64,000 bases of DNA. Source: Rhytidiadelphus loreus. Its lineage: Eukaryota > Streptophyta > Bryopsida > Hypnales > Hylocomiaceae. Positions 1-13,109 of this stretch are shown piece by piece. Position numbers and translations under genes: made by a program. The notes beneath the pieces were generated by a model. It was not told where the DNA came from. It ran no database searches and saw only the letters and a program-made list of their open reading frames with translations. Location: positions 3,415,001 to 3,479,000 of the forward strand of contig OX344765.1 in assembly GCA_947034895.1 (NCBI GenBank), written 5' to 3'. Numbering within the stretch: position 1 is the first letter of the stretch; every line of letters begins with the position of its first letter.

Positions 1-960
1 TTTCTTAAAAAACAACATAAAGAAGTGGTTCAACCTTCTTTATTTCAAGGCTTGCATTAATAGTCGGTTCAATACTTTGATTTCAAAGTAATTGGAATGA
101 TTATAATATATTTTTTTCTACTCTAAGGATGAATTTGTTTATCACAATTTTTTTTCCATTAGGTTGCCTATACACAATTTTACTGAGATATTATCTAGAG
201 TTAGCTGTGCACACCAAAGTAGCCAATATTTTGACTCGAAGCTCATATTATTGTTGCTACTATAGAGTCGGTGGAAAGAGAGACCAAGGTGGCCAATTGT
301 CTACTTTATGTTGGGCACAAACTTAGTACTTTGCTTTAGCTGTTTTTAGAGGCTCAGAGTTGTACAGGAATATACTGTTACATTGTAATTGGAAATTCTA
401 ACAAACACTGTGACTTCTTCACGTTCCACCACAAGCTTCCATGTTCACAAAATGAGCCAAATTATATTTTGAGTAGTATGTCTAAGTTATGTTTGGTATG
501 ATTGATTTATTCTCCTAGTGAAGGTGATAATGAGTGCTTATAGAGTAAAACACCTCATGTACCTTACTAACGTTCTATTTTTGTCATATTGTGGAATGAA
601 CACAGTTAAAGTGTGCAGCCTTTTAGAACATTTTCAAGACTCTTCAAAAAACTCTTTACTACTTCCTCGTGATTTATGGTTTAGCTTGCTTATTATTTGA
701 TTGAAAGGTGATAGATATTCTCCATAAATGCATGTATGAGATATCTTATCATGAACGAAGGGAATCCATTATTTGTCTACTTTTTCAAGAGGACCTATGA
801 ATCGTAAAAGACAATTTAATTAAGCTTAGTGTAGCTTACACTCGTATACTCTTTTTTGCAAGTATACAAACTTACATATCAATGATATACGAAGATTGCA
901 TATAGACAAAAGTAGTTGAGCTATGACCTGACTCATATAGGTTTAGACAAAATAAGAATA
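1..960. other. AT-rich stretch without recognisable gene
   Basis: Only short open frames (60 to 65 codons) occur here. None has a recognisable domain, and I see no terminal repeats or tRNA-like structure. Confidence 0.6.
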
Positions 961-1205
961 TTACTCAATCATGGGATGTTCCAGAGAAAGTGGTTTTGTT
1001 TGAGATCTCTCAAGCCGTGCCTCCTTCATGTAGTGTTCTTGGTACCATCGGAAAGCTCTTTGTGAGGAAGGGTGGACATGCTTTATTTCATGCCGTTTGA
1101 ATATATGGTATAAAAGACATTGAATTTCAAAGGTTTAATGAGTTAAAAAATTAGAAAATACTTTAATTTTAATTTTATTATAGTGTGGCAATGGCTATGA
1201 AAGGA
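961..1205 (-). repeat. Fold-back arm repeat, reverse copy
   Basis: The segment with 'gaaagctctttgtgagg' followed by 'gacattgaatttcaaagg' is the reverse complement, with many mismatches, of segments at about 13575-13700 and 18610-18740, and parallels 14020-14160. It ends at the start of a TAGAT-monomer repeat, so the two families travel together. No coding capacity is visible. Confidence 0.5.
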
Positions 1206-1680
1206 TAATAAATTTGCTAATTTTGAAAATGAACCATTAAGAAAAAGCACTCCCTATGATTTTTACAAGAGCGTGAGTCCTGCACGGTGCCCCAATTGTC
1301 CGCATGCGCTCCACTATAGAGGAATACGTAGAATAAGTTACAAAAGTGTAGATGTTCGAGAAAATAGTTCTTTTTAATCACATTTTGTCGCTGATTCGTA
1401 TCATAGATTGTAGATTCGAATGGATAGCAGTGCAATTCCGCAACCGCTTGTGCCTCGTGCCTTTCCACCTGCCTTCAGTTCACGCCCACCGTGCTTTTGA
1501 AAGTCGTAGACTGCAACTCAAAAGCGTAGATTTCGTATAAATTAGTTAAATTCGACCCAAGCTTAACAAGGATTCGACGAATGATTCATAGATATAGAGG
1601 AACTTGTGAGTGAAATTGCAAAATGCCCTAACGGTTTTCCATCGGATTTCATGTCACCCTCAGCTAACAGGGCACCCCCA
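1206..1680 (+). repeat. TAGAT-monomer repeat, partial copy
   Basis: This is a copy of the dispersed family described at 10270-10990. It opens with the same 'ggctatgaaagga' leader and ends with the C-type monomer (gcgtagattt, then aattcgac, gattcg, and tagatatagagg). The central part from about 1395 to 1660 matches the minus strand at 22595-22825 especially closely, including the shared 'cctttccacctgcc' segment, although the two lie 21 kb apart. Confidence 0.6.
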
Positions 1681-2334
1681 ACTATTAGTAAGCCTAAAAT
1701 GTTGAGGAGGATGTTTTTTTGTCCATTGGATGACAAAAAATCCTTCTAATAGGACAAAAGTGCAACTATTCATCCTCAAAATTTTGTTGTGAAAAATTGA
1801 GGTTTTTCACAATAGTTTGATTTCCAATGAGTGCTTTTGCAATTTTTTAAGGAAATTATCCCAAAGGGTTAATGTCTACAGTTACTAGTTTGTCCTTTAA
1901 GGATTAACCAATTAGGAAGCACAAAACAATAATTCATTGATCTTAATTACAGTTTCAAAAATTAGCAAGTGATTGACTTGGTAATGGCCTTGCAAGCCAT
2001 TCGAAGTGAAGTTTGGTGAGTGTATTCAGATTTCACTAGGTTTAGAGAACTTGTTCATTTGACTTTGAATCTTCTTAGCTTAAAATTTTTACATTATTGA
2101 TTTTGAATTTTTGAATTTTTTTTTTATGGTGAAGAATTGAGTTGAGAGTCTAGAAAAAATATTCAAGAAAAGAACTCTTAATTTTCACTCATGAAAAATT
2201 ATTAAATAGAAGTAGGTTCAAGATTGAAGGGAGAACTAAATTGTTAATTGCTTTAAGATGGAATTGGAATACACTAATCTCAACGATAAGATTATTTTAG
2301 CAAAAGATCATAACATTGTGAAACTTTCTTTTTG
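1681..2334. repeat. Tail repeat (fragment) in AT-rich DNA
   Basis: About 2100-2300 contains 'gtaggttcaagattgaa' followed by 'aactaaattgttaat', which recurs at about 12360-12540 and 45340-45430. These are three diverged copies of one repeat. The rest of the interval shows nothing recognisable. Confidence 0.45.
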
Positions 2335-2830
2335 AAAATTTGTAAAAGATCATACCCTGGTGCTGATTGGTCGCAGAATTTGTAGATTTGAGGGGATTAG
2401 GTGCTACCTGCAGCAATGGACGTACACTGAATAGTGAAATTAGGTTACCCCACACTAATTTCTCATATCTAACACTTTCAGACATGCTCAACTATAGTCT
2501 GGGGCAACCTAATTTCACTATTCAATGTAGATGGATTCCCCAAAGCGTAGATGTACGACATGACAGTGGAAATCAATCACATCCTGAAGCTGATTGGTCT
2601 CATTGTTCGTAGATTCGAAGGCACAGCGTGCTGCATTCGCGGGCGCCTCCCCCTGCCTCCTCGCTCTCACCAGCAGCAATCGCATACGTAGATTACGCTC
2701 CACAAACGTAGATTTTTCGGAAAGGAGTTATCTTTGACCGAAGCCTGACGATGATTCGACGGAGGATTCGTAGATGTAGAAGGAGGGACCTGCGTGCGCA
2801 AACGGAAGCCAGCCGTGTCGACCCCGCGGA
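2335..2830 (+). repeat. TAGAT-monomer repeat, three-unit copy
   Basis: Three monomers in order (A, B, C) can be recognised by 'catacctggtg'-like, 'cacatcctga' and 'gaagcctgacgatgattcg' segments. Each carries a gcgtagat box and a later tagatt(c/t)gaag box. The copy is locally GC-rich, unlike its surroundings, and is interrupted between A and B by a 97-bp hairpin (2428-2524). Confidence 0.6.
2428..2524. mobile_element. 97-bp hairpin MITE-like insertion
   Basis: The ends are inverted copies of each other: TGAATAGTGAAATTAGGTT at the left and its near-perfect complement at the right, followed inward by cccca/tgggg. The arms are about 24 bp with one mismatch. The piece interrupts a TAGAT repeat whose other copies are continuous at this point, which argues for insertion. 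No target-site duplication is clear. Confidence 0.6.
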
Positions 2831-3929
2831 GCTCCGCGGGGTCCGAAGGTTCGAAGGTTCAGAGCGATTTGGGGTCGCGCCTTTACTTGGGGAGCCAGCT
2901 GTCGACAGGCAGGCCGTACGTCGTTACAGATTCTTGTGGAATCCGACTTTCCCTTTTCCACCTGGACGGGAATGGTTCCCCCATTCTCTCGTCTCTTCTC
3001 TTCTCAGTCTCTCTGCACGTGAAGCCTTTGCAGTAACTTATACACACATATGCTCGATCGAACTTTTAATTTTGTTTCATAATATGAGAGAGACTTTGAA
3101 ATAATTAATGCATAGAGAGAGACAGCTAGCTATGTATGTAAATTTGTAGCTGTCTGACAGAAGCCTCAATGTTTTCAATCATGGAGTACGTATAGTGTCG
3201 GATTTTGCACATGCTTAGAAAATTTTGAAGAATTCTTGGCAGGAACAAATTAAATGGAGGAGCTGTCAAGGGATTTTTGTGGTGGGTATGAAATTTCTGT
3301 GAATGCCACCTTCGAGCCATCTGATAAGAAAATGGTTAATCAAGTAGTTGAAGTTGTTGGATTGCATCAAGTCGTTAATTTTCTATTCGAAGGTAGCGTT
3401 GTTTTCGAGTTTCATATGTGTTCTAGGATCCAATTAATGAGACGGAGGAAAAATAACATTCATGAGCCTCTGTTAGACTATTCCAATGCAAAATGAGAAA
3501 ACACAAGCTAGAGACAGCAGCACTTGAGGGATTCAAGTTCTATGGCAGACACTCTCAACTTAATCAATTACGACCTCGACGATGCAGCTTCGATACAATC
3601 CTGTCAAGACAAATGGAAACTCTCAAGTATCAATATTGCATTGCAATTTGGACGAGACGAGTTCTGTGAGTCGCAACAATCTTCCTCATGATAGTATGCA
3701 ACTGGTTTCACCTGGTCTCAAGATCTCCACGAAAATAATTAATGAAATAGTTTCAATTTTTACCTTTGCCAGGCCCGCCTGGCACTTTGAAATTTTCTCA
3801 TTCAAATTCATATATAGATGCAGAATGGGAGCGTTCAAAGAGAGGAACTTCAAGGTTTCGAAAAACGGTCCTTCTAGGGTTAATTCTATCACACCGTAGT
3901 AGTGTCAGCGCTTGTAGATTTGTAGATTT
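2831..3929. other. No gene recognised
   Basis: Open frames of 117, 105 and 80 codons occur here (2751-3104, 3582-3899, 3254-3496), but their translations show no recognisable domain and no splice pattern connects them. The first part is GC-rich and continues out of the preceding repeat. Confidence 0.5.
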
Positions 3930-4290
3930 GTAGAGAGCTGGCCTTAGTCGTACTCAGGTACTTGCAGCCAACTACGTAGATTCAAGTATAGAAGCGTAGA
4001 TGTTTACGAGATCAGTTAAATTCAATCATATCCTGGAGATGATTCGCTGTTGTGCTCGTAGATTTGAAGGCACAGCCCGCTGGGATGCCGCCACGTCGTC
4101 CCATGATTTCGACTTGCCTGGACGCGCCTGCCTTGTTTATATTACATAGATTGAGTTGAAAAAATGTAGATTTTGTGTGAAGTAGTTCAATTCGACCGAA
4201 GTATTTCGAACATCTGATTTATGATTGGTAGATATAGAGGGACTCGCGAGTAAATATGCAAACAACCCCGGTGAATTCCCAGTGATGATT
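3930..4290 (+). repeat. TAGAT-monomer repeat, two-unit copy (B and C)
   Basis: Only the B-type ('cacatcctgg'-like, then gattcg and tagatttgaaggcacagc) and C-type monomers (tagattttgtg, aattcgacc, tagatatagaggg) are present. The A monomer is missing or too diverged to see. Confidence 0.55.
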
Positions 4291-4739
4291 TCAAGAGTCA
4301 ACACGAATGTTCTGGGGTATTTCCCAAGACTGTTGTAGTACAGTACTGTATAAGTTAGTGGGTTCAATAATCTTACAAACTGCCCAATGTTTTTTTGGTT
4401 TTGGTTTTCAGACATTGAAATGGTTATGTGGCCTTTCTTTCAAGAAGGTTCCTGAGTTTCGTGGCTCCTTCATTCCCAAGGGGATTGAAGGAGTCCAATT
4501 TTGAGTATGTAATTTTGAGTATGTAATTTTTGTATGCAATTTTTGTATATGTTGGCTCTGCACGATGGATGAAATGAAGTTTTGGAAACATTGCGACAAC
4601 AATGCACATTACAATTTGACATTTTTAAACATATTTCCCCCCCCTTTTTTCCTATAGGCTTGAAGCTTACCCAATTTCTTTTTCAGGAAATTCAAAATTC
4701 AATTGCCTAAAAGAAAACCCTGGAACTACCTATTGTGTC

Positions 4740-6040
4740 ATTCAAAAAAGTTTACATAATATCATAGAATACAATTGGAAAATTTCATCTTGCATAATGA
4801 ACCCCTAAATGCTTGGATGTCCAATTTATAAATGACAAACAAATAGAAATTGATGTTTCTTTCTCAACACTACTTGGATGAAAGTTATCCTACTTTGTGG
4901 AGATACTTTATCAAGTTGTTGTCCTATAAAATGGTTGGATTTTGTGTTACCAAAGTACATACTTTTCTAAAATTGCAAATGTAGAAGTATCTCAAGTGGT
5001 TGACTAAGCCAAAATTGCATCCACTCAATCTAGTTCAAAATTGGATTTACAAAAATGAGGTCATAGATTTAAAGAACACAAAATTTCAAAAAATCACTAT
5101 ATCAAGATAACCTCATTTCAAGTCCATTCCAACAAATAGTACTCAAAAAATGATAATATTTTGCTTGTAATCTAATTCAAAAGAATTTTGAAATTTCCTT
5201 TTCAAAATTCATAATTTTTTTTGGTGTAAGCATTGGTGAATCTAACTTATGGATGGAAACTAAAACTCAAAGTCTACAACTTTTATTTGTATATCACTTC
5301 CAAAATATTCTTCCAAATAGTGCTTTATAATGATTTTTATCAAATCGACAATTCTAGAGAACACTCTACAGGTTAAAGGGTTGACATTCAATTTTTATGC
5401 AATCCCAATCAAACAAACCTAATTTTAGTTTCAAAAAACAAAACTCCATGAATTTTTAAAATTTGATTGCATAGATATGTAGAAAACATCCATATGCACA
5501 TCTTTCCTTTAACAAGCATCTCCAAAAAAGTTTCAAAATTCCCTCAGAAGAGATGTTGGGGTGACAATCCTCAAATTTTGTAAAATAGATTTCTCTTTAT
5601 TGTAATTAGATTTTGCTATTTGACCCTTACACAGTAACAAAGTTTGTACATTTGAGCATGATGGTTCAATTACTTTGCCAAAATCTAATTACAATAAACA
5701 GATAACTATTTTACAAAGTTTTGAACATTGTCACTCCAAGTCTCCAACATTAAAATCTCTTTTGAGGAAAATCTGAATTTTTTTGGAGATGCTTGTTGAA
5801 GGAAAGATGTGCACATGGATGTTTCCTACATATCCATGCAATCAAATTCAAAATATCCATCACCAATGTTTTTCAATCAATTATCATAAATATTAAATGA
5901 AACAATTAATCAAAAATGGAGTTTTGTTTTTATGAAACTGAAATTTGGTATGCTTGATTGGGATTGTGTAAGAATTGAATGCTAATTATGCAAGATGAAA
6001 ATAGTCAATTGTATTCTATATTATGCAAAAAAATTGATTG
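4740..6040. repeat. Long imperfect fold-back repeat
   Basis: The left half (4755 onward, 'catagaatacaattgg', 'catcttgcataat') is matched in inverted order by the right half near 5985-6020. Inner arms around 5395-5600 pair with 5690-5960, for example 'acaagcatctccaaaaa' with its complement. The whole thing could fold into a roughly 1.3-kb stem with a centre near 5650. A diverged half of the same family lies at about 15170-15600. No coding region is present. Confidence 0.55.
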
Positions 6041-9000
6041 GCATAATAGACAATTTGTAAAATTATTGGATTCAATTGGATTTCCATGCCTAAAATAGAC
6101 GAGTCTACAACTAGATACTTGAGCAATTTAGAGTATTTTTTACTATTAAATTGCCATAGATACTTTTCGATCTTATTAGCAATTCATTTAGAACACTTTG
6201 TAGTACACTTTCTAGATATTATGTAAATTAATTATGCCATTTTTCAAAGTCTAACTTTGTAGATTTGGAAATGGACATCCCTAAAAGACAGAACCTATGA
6301 TTGTGTAGTCAAACTTGAAAATCTCTCACTATGTGTCTTCCATTTCTTTGCTATTTATGAGTGAAATTTTTGGTTTTATTTTTCAAAGATGAATCAAATG
6401 TCTACTATTTGTCATCAATTTTTCAAAATTCTTTTGCAAAAATTTCAAATTACCATGAGTTTTTTTTTTAAAAGTAAAAAACATTAAAATAAAATACAAA
6501 TCATGTTCAAAATATCTAAAAAATTTAGAATGTAAATATACTATGGTATAGAGAAAAGTTTCATATTACTCCATATTTAGAAATGTGGTTATAGATACTC
6601 AACTTCAAACTTCACTAAAATTCTTATTTTAAGAAATTTTTAAAATTTCCAAGAAGACTAGAATCTGCACTTTAGAAGCTTTATTTTATTAGTTTTTCTC
6701 AAAAGCAAAAGAAATCATTTTGAATGTCAAAATCAAGGAAGAAAGTTAAAGTTAAAGTATTGAAATACATTAGATAGTGTACCATTTTTTTCCCCTTATA
6801 GAATAAATAAAACTAAAATGTCTTTATCTTAACCAATAATGTTGCACACAAAAAATTAGATGAAGATCATCAAATCTTCAATATGCACAAAGTCTAGTGG
6901 ACCATCTAAAAGATACAAAATGTCATTCGCATCCTTCCAAGGTTAAAGGTCAAAGTCTTCAAATAGGTTTTAAAGGAAATTGCAAGAGATTTTTGGATAG
7001 GTTACAATAATGTCAAAATTTGCAATGATTTTTTGAAAGTTTTTTTGAAGGTAAGATTTATTAACTTTCTATGGATTTATTTCAATTTATGCTTGGGAGA
7101 AAAATTATGCCCTCCTAAGCTCAAAATGTTTATTTTGAGCAACAAAAAAGATTTGAATATATTTGAATATATATATATATATATATAATTATTTTGCATG
7201 GAGAGCTTTGAATCATTCAATTTAGATTAGTGATGTGTTCAAATTTAAGAAGAGTCTTGTTTTATCAACAATCAAGACATCTTTATGATAAAAGAATTTA
7301 TTAGATTCATTTATGAGCTCAATTTTTTTAATAGTTTTTCAATGCAAAAAGGTCATAGAAAAGGGTATAGACTACTTGCCACAATAATCTCACCATTAGC
7401 ATTGATATATTTCAATTCCATTTTGGAATTATGAATGATTTGATTTTACCTTCAACCTTCTACCCACTTCTACTGGACAAACTTTTAAAGAATGAAAATC
7501 AATTTTGAATTTTGAATTTTTCTTTAGATTCACAATTTAATTTCTCTACTATAAAGATTTAAACCTTGAAACTATGTGGTGCAAACTACAAATTAATCCC
7601 TCAAAGCCTAACAACTTTTTGACAATGGAGGTTTTCATTGAATTATCCCGCTTTGATAATTTTTTCACATGGATGTGCTTGAAATTTTTAATTTTAACCA
7701 TGCAAAAATAAAAAATACTTTGTCTAGTATGTATGGAATTAATTGTGGAGAATATTGAGAGTTGGATTTTTAATCATAAAATTTTTAGATGATCATCTAT
7801 ATAGGCAGAAAATGTAGTTTTAGGAGAAGAAAAATTATAAGAAGATGACGAATGCTTTTGACCCCCACCCTCCACACACACACAAATTGTATTGGAATCT
7901 AAGGCAAATGTATTAGTTTTTAAATTTTTAAATGAGAAATAAAAAATTCTCTCAAATTTGTACACATTGTCAAACAAAAGGAGTAGAAAGCCAAAACTAA
8001 CCAAATTGGATCCTACAAGTTAAAAAATAATAATGTATGTGTCAATTTTTGAAATTCAACAATTGATATTATTATCATATTTTTTGGAACATCTTCAAAA
8101 AATTCAGAATCATTCTAATTATTCCATGTACTTAATCACACGAGATTGAACTTTGTCCTTTTTAGCAAAGTAAAGACTATAAATGTTCAAGAAAATGTAT
8201 TTTTTTCCATCCCTTACATTCCTTTCACTAGAAAAAAAATTTGTTTGCTCCCTATTTCTAATAGATTACATTTCCTAAATAAAATTTCAACTTTCCACAT
8301 TGAAATTTTGAAAATCAGAAAATGCAACAAGTATGTCCACTTGTTAATCTACAAGATCCTACTTTTTAAAATATTGAGATTTGTTTCGCCCTACCAAGAA
8401 TTTGCTATTGAAATTTTGAAGAGATCATATTGAATCTTTCTAGTCCTTAGAAGAATCAAAGCCTCAAAATGCCATTTCTATAACTTTCACTCGTTCAAGA
8501 AATATTCATGAATTCAATGTCCTTTCATAATTTTCCAACCCTCGAGAAATAATTTGAGAATTTCCAATTTGAGGGCATAGGGAACATTCACATTCCACAA
8601 GACTTCCTATAAACGGACAACTTGGAAGCACCAAATGTTTCAACACTAGTTGGGTGTCCCAACAAATTGTTCAACTTCCAATAACGTAAATCCGAGCATA
8701 AATCAACATATTAACATCATGATTCATCGTCTAGGGATTTGGGATAAAATTCATTGAGTGGTATTTCTTTTTCACAAATGTACACTTTTTCACTAACCAA
8801 ATCCAAGTAGTTTTATATTTTTTTATATTACTTATTAAAATTTCTGTGAATTTTCAAAGTAGTTAGCTATGAAATTACAAAACCACCTAGAAAGAGGAGT
8901 CATGAGTATCCAAAATTTAACTTCAAACCACCCAAAAGTAAATTTAAAACCAACTCTCTTGAATACTATTACCAACGAAATTACATCATCAATCCCAACT

Positions 9001-10269
9001 CTTGAAGCACCAACTTAGGAATTGACTTTGAAATTGTTGATGTATTATCATCATTTTCAACTAATTGGTTAATCACCTTAATTCAAGTCTATTGCTATTC
9101 ATTGAAAAATGTAAAGGCCCCATAATTGTGACTTTTGAAAAAAACTTTGACAAATTTTCAATACAATTGTATGCGATCAAAAGTCCGTAATTGACTCAAA
9201 ATAGTTTGTAGCAAATTTTGTTATTTATTTATTTTTCAAATGATAGTTGCTTCCTAGCTCAAGATTTTAAAGGATATTACAATGCATTGTATACTATAAA
9301 TTCCATATTTAAGATAAATAAATTTGGGTTTAAATAATGCTCTCGATATGTCTCTTTATGTAAAAATCTTACAAACAATGATCCAAATGAATGAATTAGA
9401 CTACTCATTGTGAAAATTTGTGTACCATATGTTGCTCTTTGGATGCCCAAAATGTTCCTTAATCCTTCCATTGCAAAGTGATAACAAATAATGTCTACTT
9501 CAAAAAAATAATTTAATTTGACAAATCGTGCAAGTTTACTAAACCAATAGCAAAATCTCATCAATTTATAGAGTGACCAATATTTTCAATACCTTAAAAA
9601 TCAAAATGTTTAGGGTGATTCAATCATCTAATGTCCAAATTCAAATTACCTTGTGTCAATTCTATGTGATTTTTTTATGTATTTCAAATAACAATGACTC
9701 TCAAGTTTTAATTCTCTATCAATAAAAAGATTCTTTTTAGAGTTTCAAGGACTTGAAATGGAAGTGTTCTAAGTACATTCAATGACAAATTGTGAAACCT
9801 TCATGAAACAATGGTCTTGAAAAGTATAAAGCTTTGAAACAACAAAACATTCCAAACAATAATGTAAATGCACCTAATTGGAACGTGCACCTAAATTTGT
9901 CACATTGCATATCCCCTCTAATTTTCATTTCAAAGCCTAAATCTAAGGCGGTTGTTTTTATCTTCTATGTGTGACACAAATGTCATAAGACAAGTATGAA
10001 TATCTTAAATTTAGATTAGGAATGAAGATGGGGTATAAATTGTGAGGCAATTAGGACAAATTAACTAATTTTTAAGTAGTTAACAAATTATGATGCCTAT
10101 TAATCATGAAAAAAATAATAAATAAATAAATATTTAGCTAATTTCATTGGAGAAGTATTTGGGAGCAATTGGTCAATTTGTTGCAATATTTGTGACATAT
10201 TTTTTAAAGTCATTCAAAAAAACCATATCAAATATAGTTAGTTGCTAGAAACTTGTTAATGGGTTTAGA
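6041..10269. other. Long AT-rich stretch without recognisable gene
   Basis: No reading frame above 95 codons and none with a recognisable domain. The only visible structure is an (AT)n run at 7166-7187 and a diverged tail-repeat fragment at about 7020-7180 that resembles 11130-11240. Confidence 0.55.
7166..7187. repeat. (AT)n microsatellite
   Basis: An uninterrupted AT dinucleotide run of about 11 units. Confidence 0.9.
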
Positions 10270-10990
10270 ATATTTGTTCAAAAATGGCTATGAAAGGACA
10301 ATAAATTTGCTAATTCCAAAATTAACCATTAAAAAAAATCACTGTAGTGAGAGTCCTGTAGGGTGGGTCTGGAGCAAGAGAATGCGACAAGTGTCGCGAT
10401 GTGATTTCCTGCAATGCGAGCACCAGAATTTCGTTCCGTCTTTTACGCTAATCCACCGTGGCTCGCATGCAAAAACGTGGAAAAAGATCCCATTCACAGG
10501 TGCAAACATCTGGTAGTTAGAGTCGTAGATTGAGTTACAAAAGCGTAGACTTCCTAAGAAACAGGCGAATTCGATCATACCCTGGTGTGGATTCGACGTA
10601 GAAATTATAGATTTGAAGGGACTGAGCGTTGTTTCCACGGCATTCTCCCAGAGCAGTGGACAACGAAGATTGAGTTCTATAAGCGTAGATGTGTAAGCAA
10701 CCAGTTTAATTCAATCACATCCCGACGTTGATTCGTCGCAACATTCATAGATTTGATGTCACAACGCACCGCACTTCCGCCGCCGCCCCACGATGCATTC
10801 CACTTGGCTTCACTCTCCTGTCAGAAGTGGAATAAATAGATTATAGCGAAAAAGCATAGATTATGTGGAAAATAGCTCAATTCGACCAAAGTCTGACGAA
10901 GATCTAATGTCAGACTCATAGATACAGAGGGTCTCGTGGGTATGATTATACCCCCCTCCCCCAGGAATTTCCATCTGATTTCACAAAGGT
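10270..10990 (+). repeat. TAGAT-monomer repeat, full three-unit copy
   Basis: After a leader ('ggctatgaaaggacaat' to about 10515) come three related monomers of about 150-165 bp. A runs about 10522-10660, B about 10661-10830, and C about 10831-10990. Each has the order tagatt, gcgtagat (or gcatagat), aattcga, gattcg or equivalent, and tagatt(t)gaag or tagatacagagg. The monomers differ from one another more than each differs from its counterpart in other copies, so the trimer itself has spread as a unit. The function is unknown. It contains no tRNA-like promoter and no long ORF. Confidence 0.65.
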
Positions 10991-11035
10991 GGTCATAGAT
11001 GCTCCTCTCTGTCCAAGTCTGAAGTCCTCCCATGC

Positions 11036-11285
11036 GTGTTAAGCCTAAAGATTCAAAAAAAATTGAATGGGATTTTGATTTTTAGGGTCTGGGGCAAGTT
11101 CCTACAATTTTTTTCAAACTTTTTCTTGCAGGTGAATCTATTAGCTTTTGGGGGACATTATTTTTTATTTCAATTTGTGTATGGGAGAAAAAGTTATATC
11201 TTCCTTAGTTCAAAATGTTGGAAACTAAGCAACAAAAATAAACAACAAAAAACTACAAGATTGGGCATTTAGTGGTTTGGGAATG
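11036..11285 (+). repeat. Tail repeat 1
   Basis: This matches 18898-19140 over its length ('aaattcctac'-like start, 'tatttcaatt(t)gtgtatg', 'catttagtggtttggga'). Both copies follow a TAGAT trimer, so it is probably part of the same larger element. Confidence 0.55.
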
Positions 11286-12049
11286 AATTTTGATAAAACA
11301 TAGTCATTAACCTTTAACCCCTATATGCCCAAGGTACCAAATTTTGGTGTTGATGATACCTTGAAGTTAAAATAAAACCTTACCAAGTTGTTATTTTTAA
11401 TAATTTATATTTTCGAAAAATTATTTTTGAAGTCTAGTTTTAGCATCAAAAATTCAATTTTGAAAATGAATGAATATGATTTTTCTATTCAAGATTTTGT
11501 GCAAGGGGAGCCATTGCAAAACTTGATTTTTCTAGTGTGGAGGACTCTTGGACATGAGCCTCAAATACACTAGATCTTGGAGAAAAAATCACATTAGAAG
11601 TTCATTTTAAAATTTTGTAGAATAGATTTTGAAAAGCCATAAATGGATTGGAGCCATGCATGTTATGCCCTTTAATGTTGTACTTTTTTTGTGACCAACT
11701 TTTTAGATTTGATATTTGAAAGAGTATTGAAAGACTTCTAATCACTTTCACAATGTTAACACCTTCATGATCAAACATTATAATCTTTCAATCCGTAAGT
11801 GACAATGTTGTGTTTTCTTTTTCCATGTGATATTTAACATGTTAAGGTTTAATTTGTACAATTACAATTAAAAATAATTGATAAAACTTATCAAAATGTT
11901 GGTTTTTTGTTCAATTTAGAGCAAACTCAAAGGCCTTGGACATTTATAGAGCCAATTAAGAAGTACAAAACAATAGTTTTCTATGACCACCTTGATTCCA
12001 TAAACCTTTAGGGGCAACTTGGTCATGGGGCTTCATGAGCTAGTGAGAA
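11286..12049. other. No gene recognised
   Basis: AT-rich sequence with no supported reading frame or terminal repeat. Confidence 0.5.
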
Positions 12050-12990
12050 TGTAATTTAATCCCTAAAGGCCCAAGGCCATTTTTCTGTCAAAAACCATTC
12101 AAAACTGCCATTTCTATTGTGTTTGTCCAAGAAAACAATTTTTATTTTGGGAATTGAACAGTAGGATCTTGAACTTCACTTGTTTGAGATTATGTGCTAA
12201 AAAATTCATGAAGTTTGACTGTACAGATTGAGAGATATAAGCATTCTAAGTTGAAAAAACAAGTTTTTTTGAACACTAGACTGCAATTTTAGATGACTTT
12301 GATCGCTATTTGTGGAAAAAATGTGCACTATAGAATTTGAATTAAAAATTTATTGGGTTGAAGAATTGGGTTGGGAGTCTAGGAATTTTTTTTCAGAAAA
12401 CAACAACTTTTTTCATACTTCAAAAAATTGTCAAGTAGAAGTAGGTTCAAGATTGAATGAAAAACTAAATTGTTAATAGCTCTTAGATGGGATTGAAATA
12501 CAATAATTCCAACAATGAGATTGTTCTAGCAAGCAAACTTAACCTTTTAAAAAAAATTTGAAATTTTTTGAAAATTGCATTTTGAAATGAATCCTATCAA
12601 TTATTTTTTCAAAGAGATGCTTAGATTGCCCGAAAAATAAGATTGTTCATACCTTTCACATCACTAATCAAAATGGAATGAATCAAAGCTTCAAATGTAG
12701 ACAAAAACATAATCTTTGAGAATTCCAAAAAAAATTAATTAATTATGAATTTTTGCAATATTTTTTGTGTTGCCCACCAAGTTCAATTCTAGACTTTTTG
12801 TGGTATAACTTTTGCTTCTGGGCACCAATAGAAATAAAAATGATATTCCCACAAAGCTTATCAACTTTTCTATTTTCAAAAAAAGTTTCAAAAAATTAGG
12901 GTAAAATTTCAGCTCATAGAAACCTACCCAAATTTCAAATTGTCCCCCGAGGGGACAATGGGACTTTAGGGTTAATGAGCATATTTGGGT
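12050..12990 (+). repeat. Tail repeat 2
   Basis: About 12350-12980 aligns with 45245-45890: 'gtagaagtaggttcaagattg' region, the 'cataacttttgcttc' region, and the end with 'gaggggacaatgg' followed by a cctttaggg-like motif. The 45-kb copy lies inside a CACTA element. No coding function was recognised in the 122-codon minus-strand frame that overlaps it. Confidence 0.5.
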
Positions 12991-13109
12991 TTCATCAAGC
13001 TGGGGGGACTTGTAATTGTAGGTATGGCCAAATAAAAAAACATCACCGTAATCTAGGAACTTGCTAATGTGGAATTTTTTATATACTTGACACCCACAAG
13101 GTTTCAATG

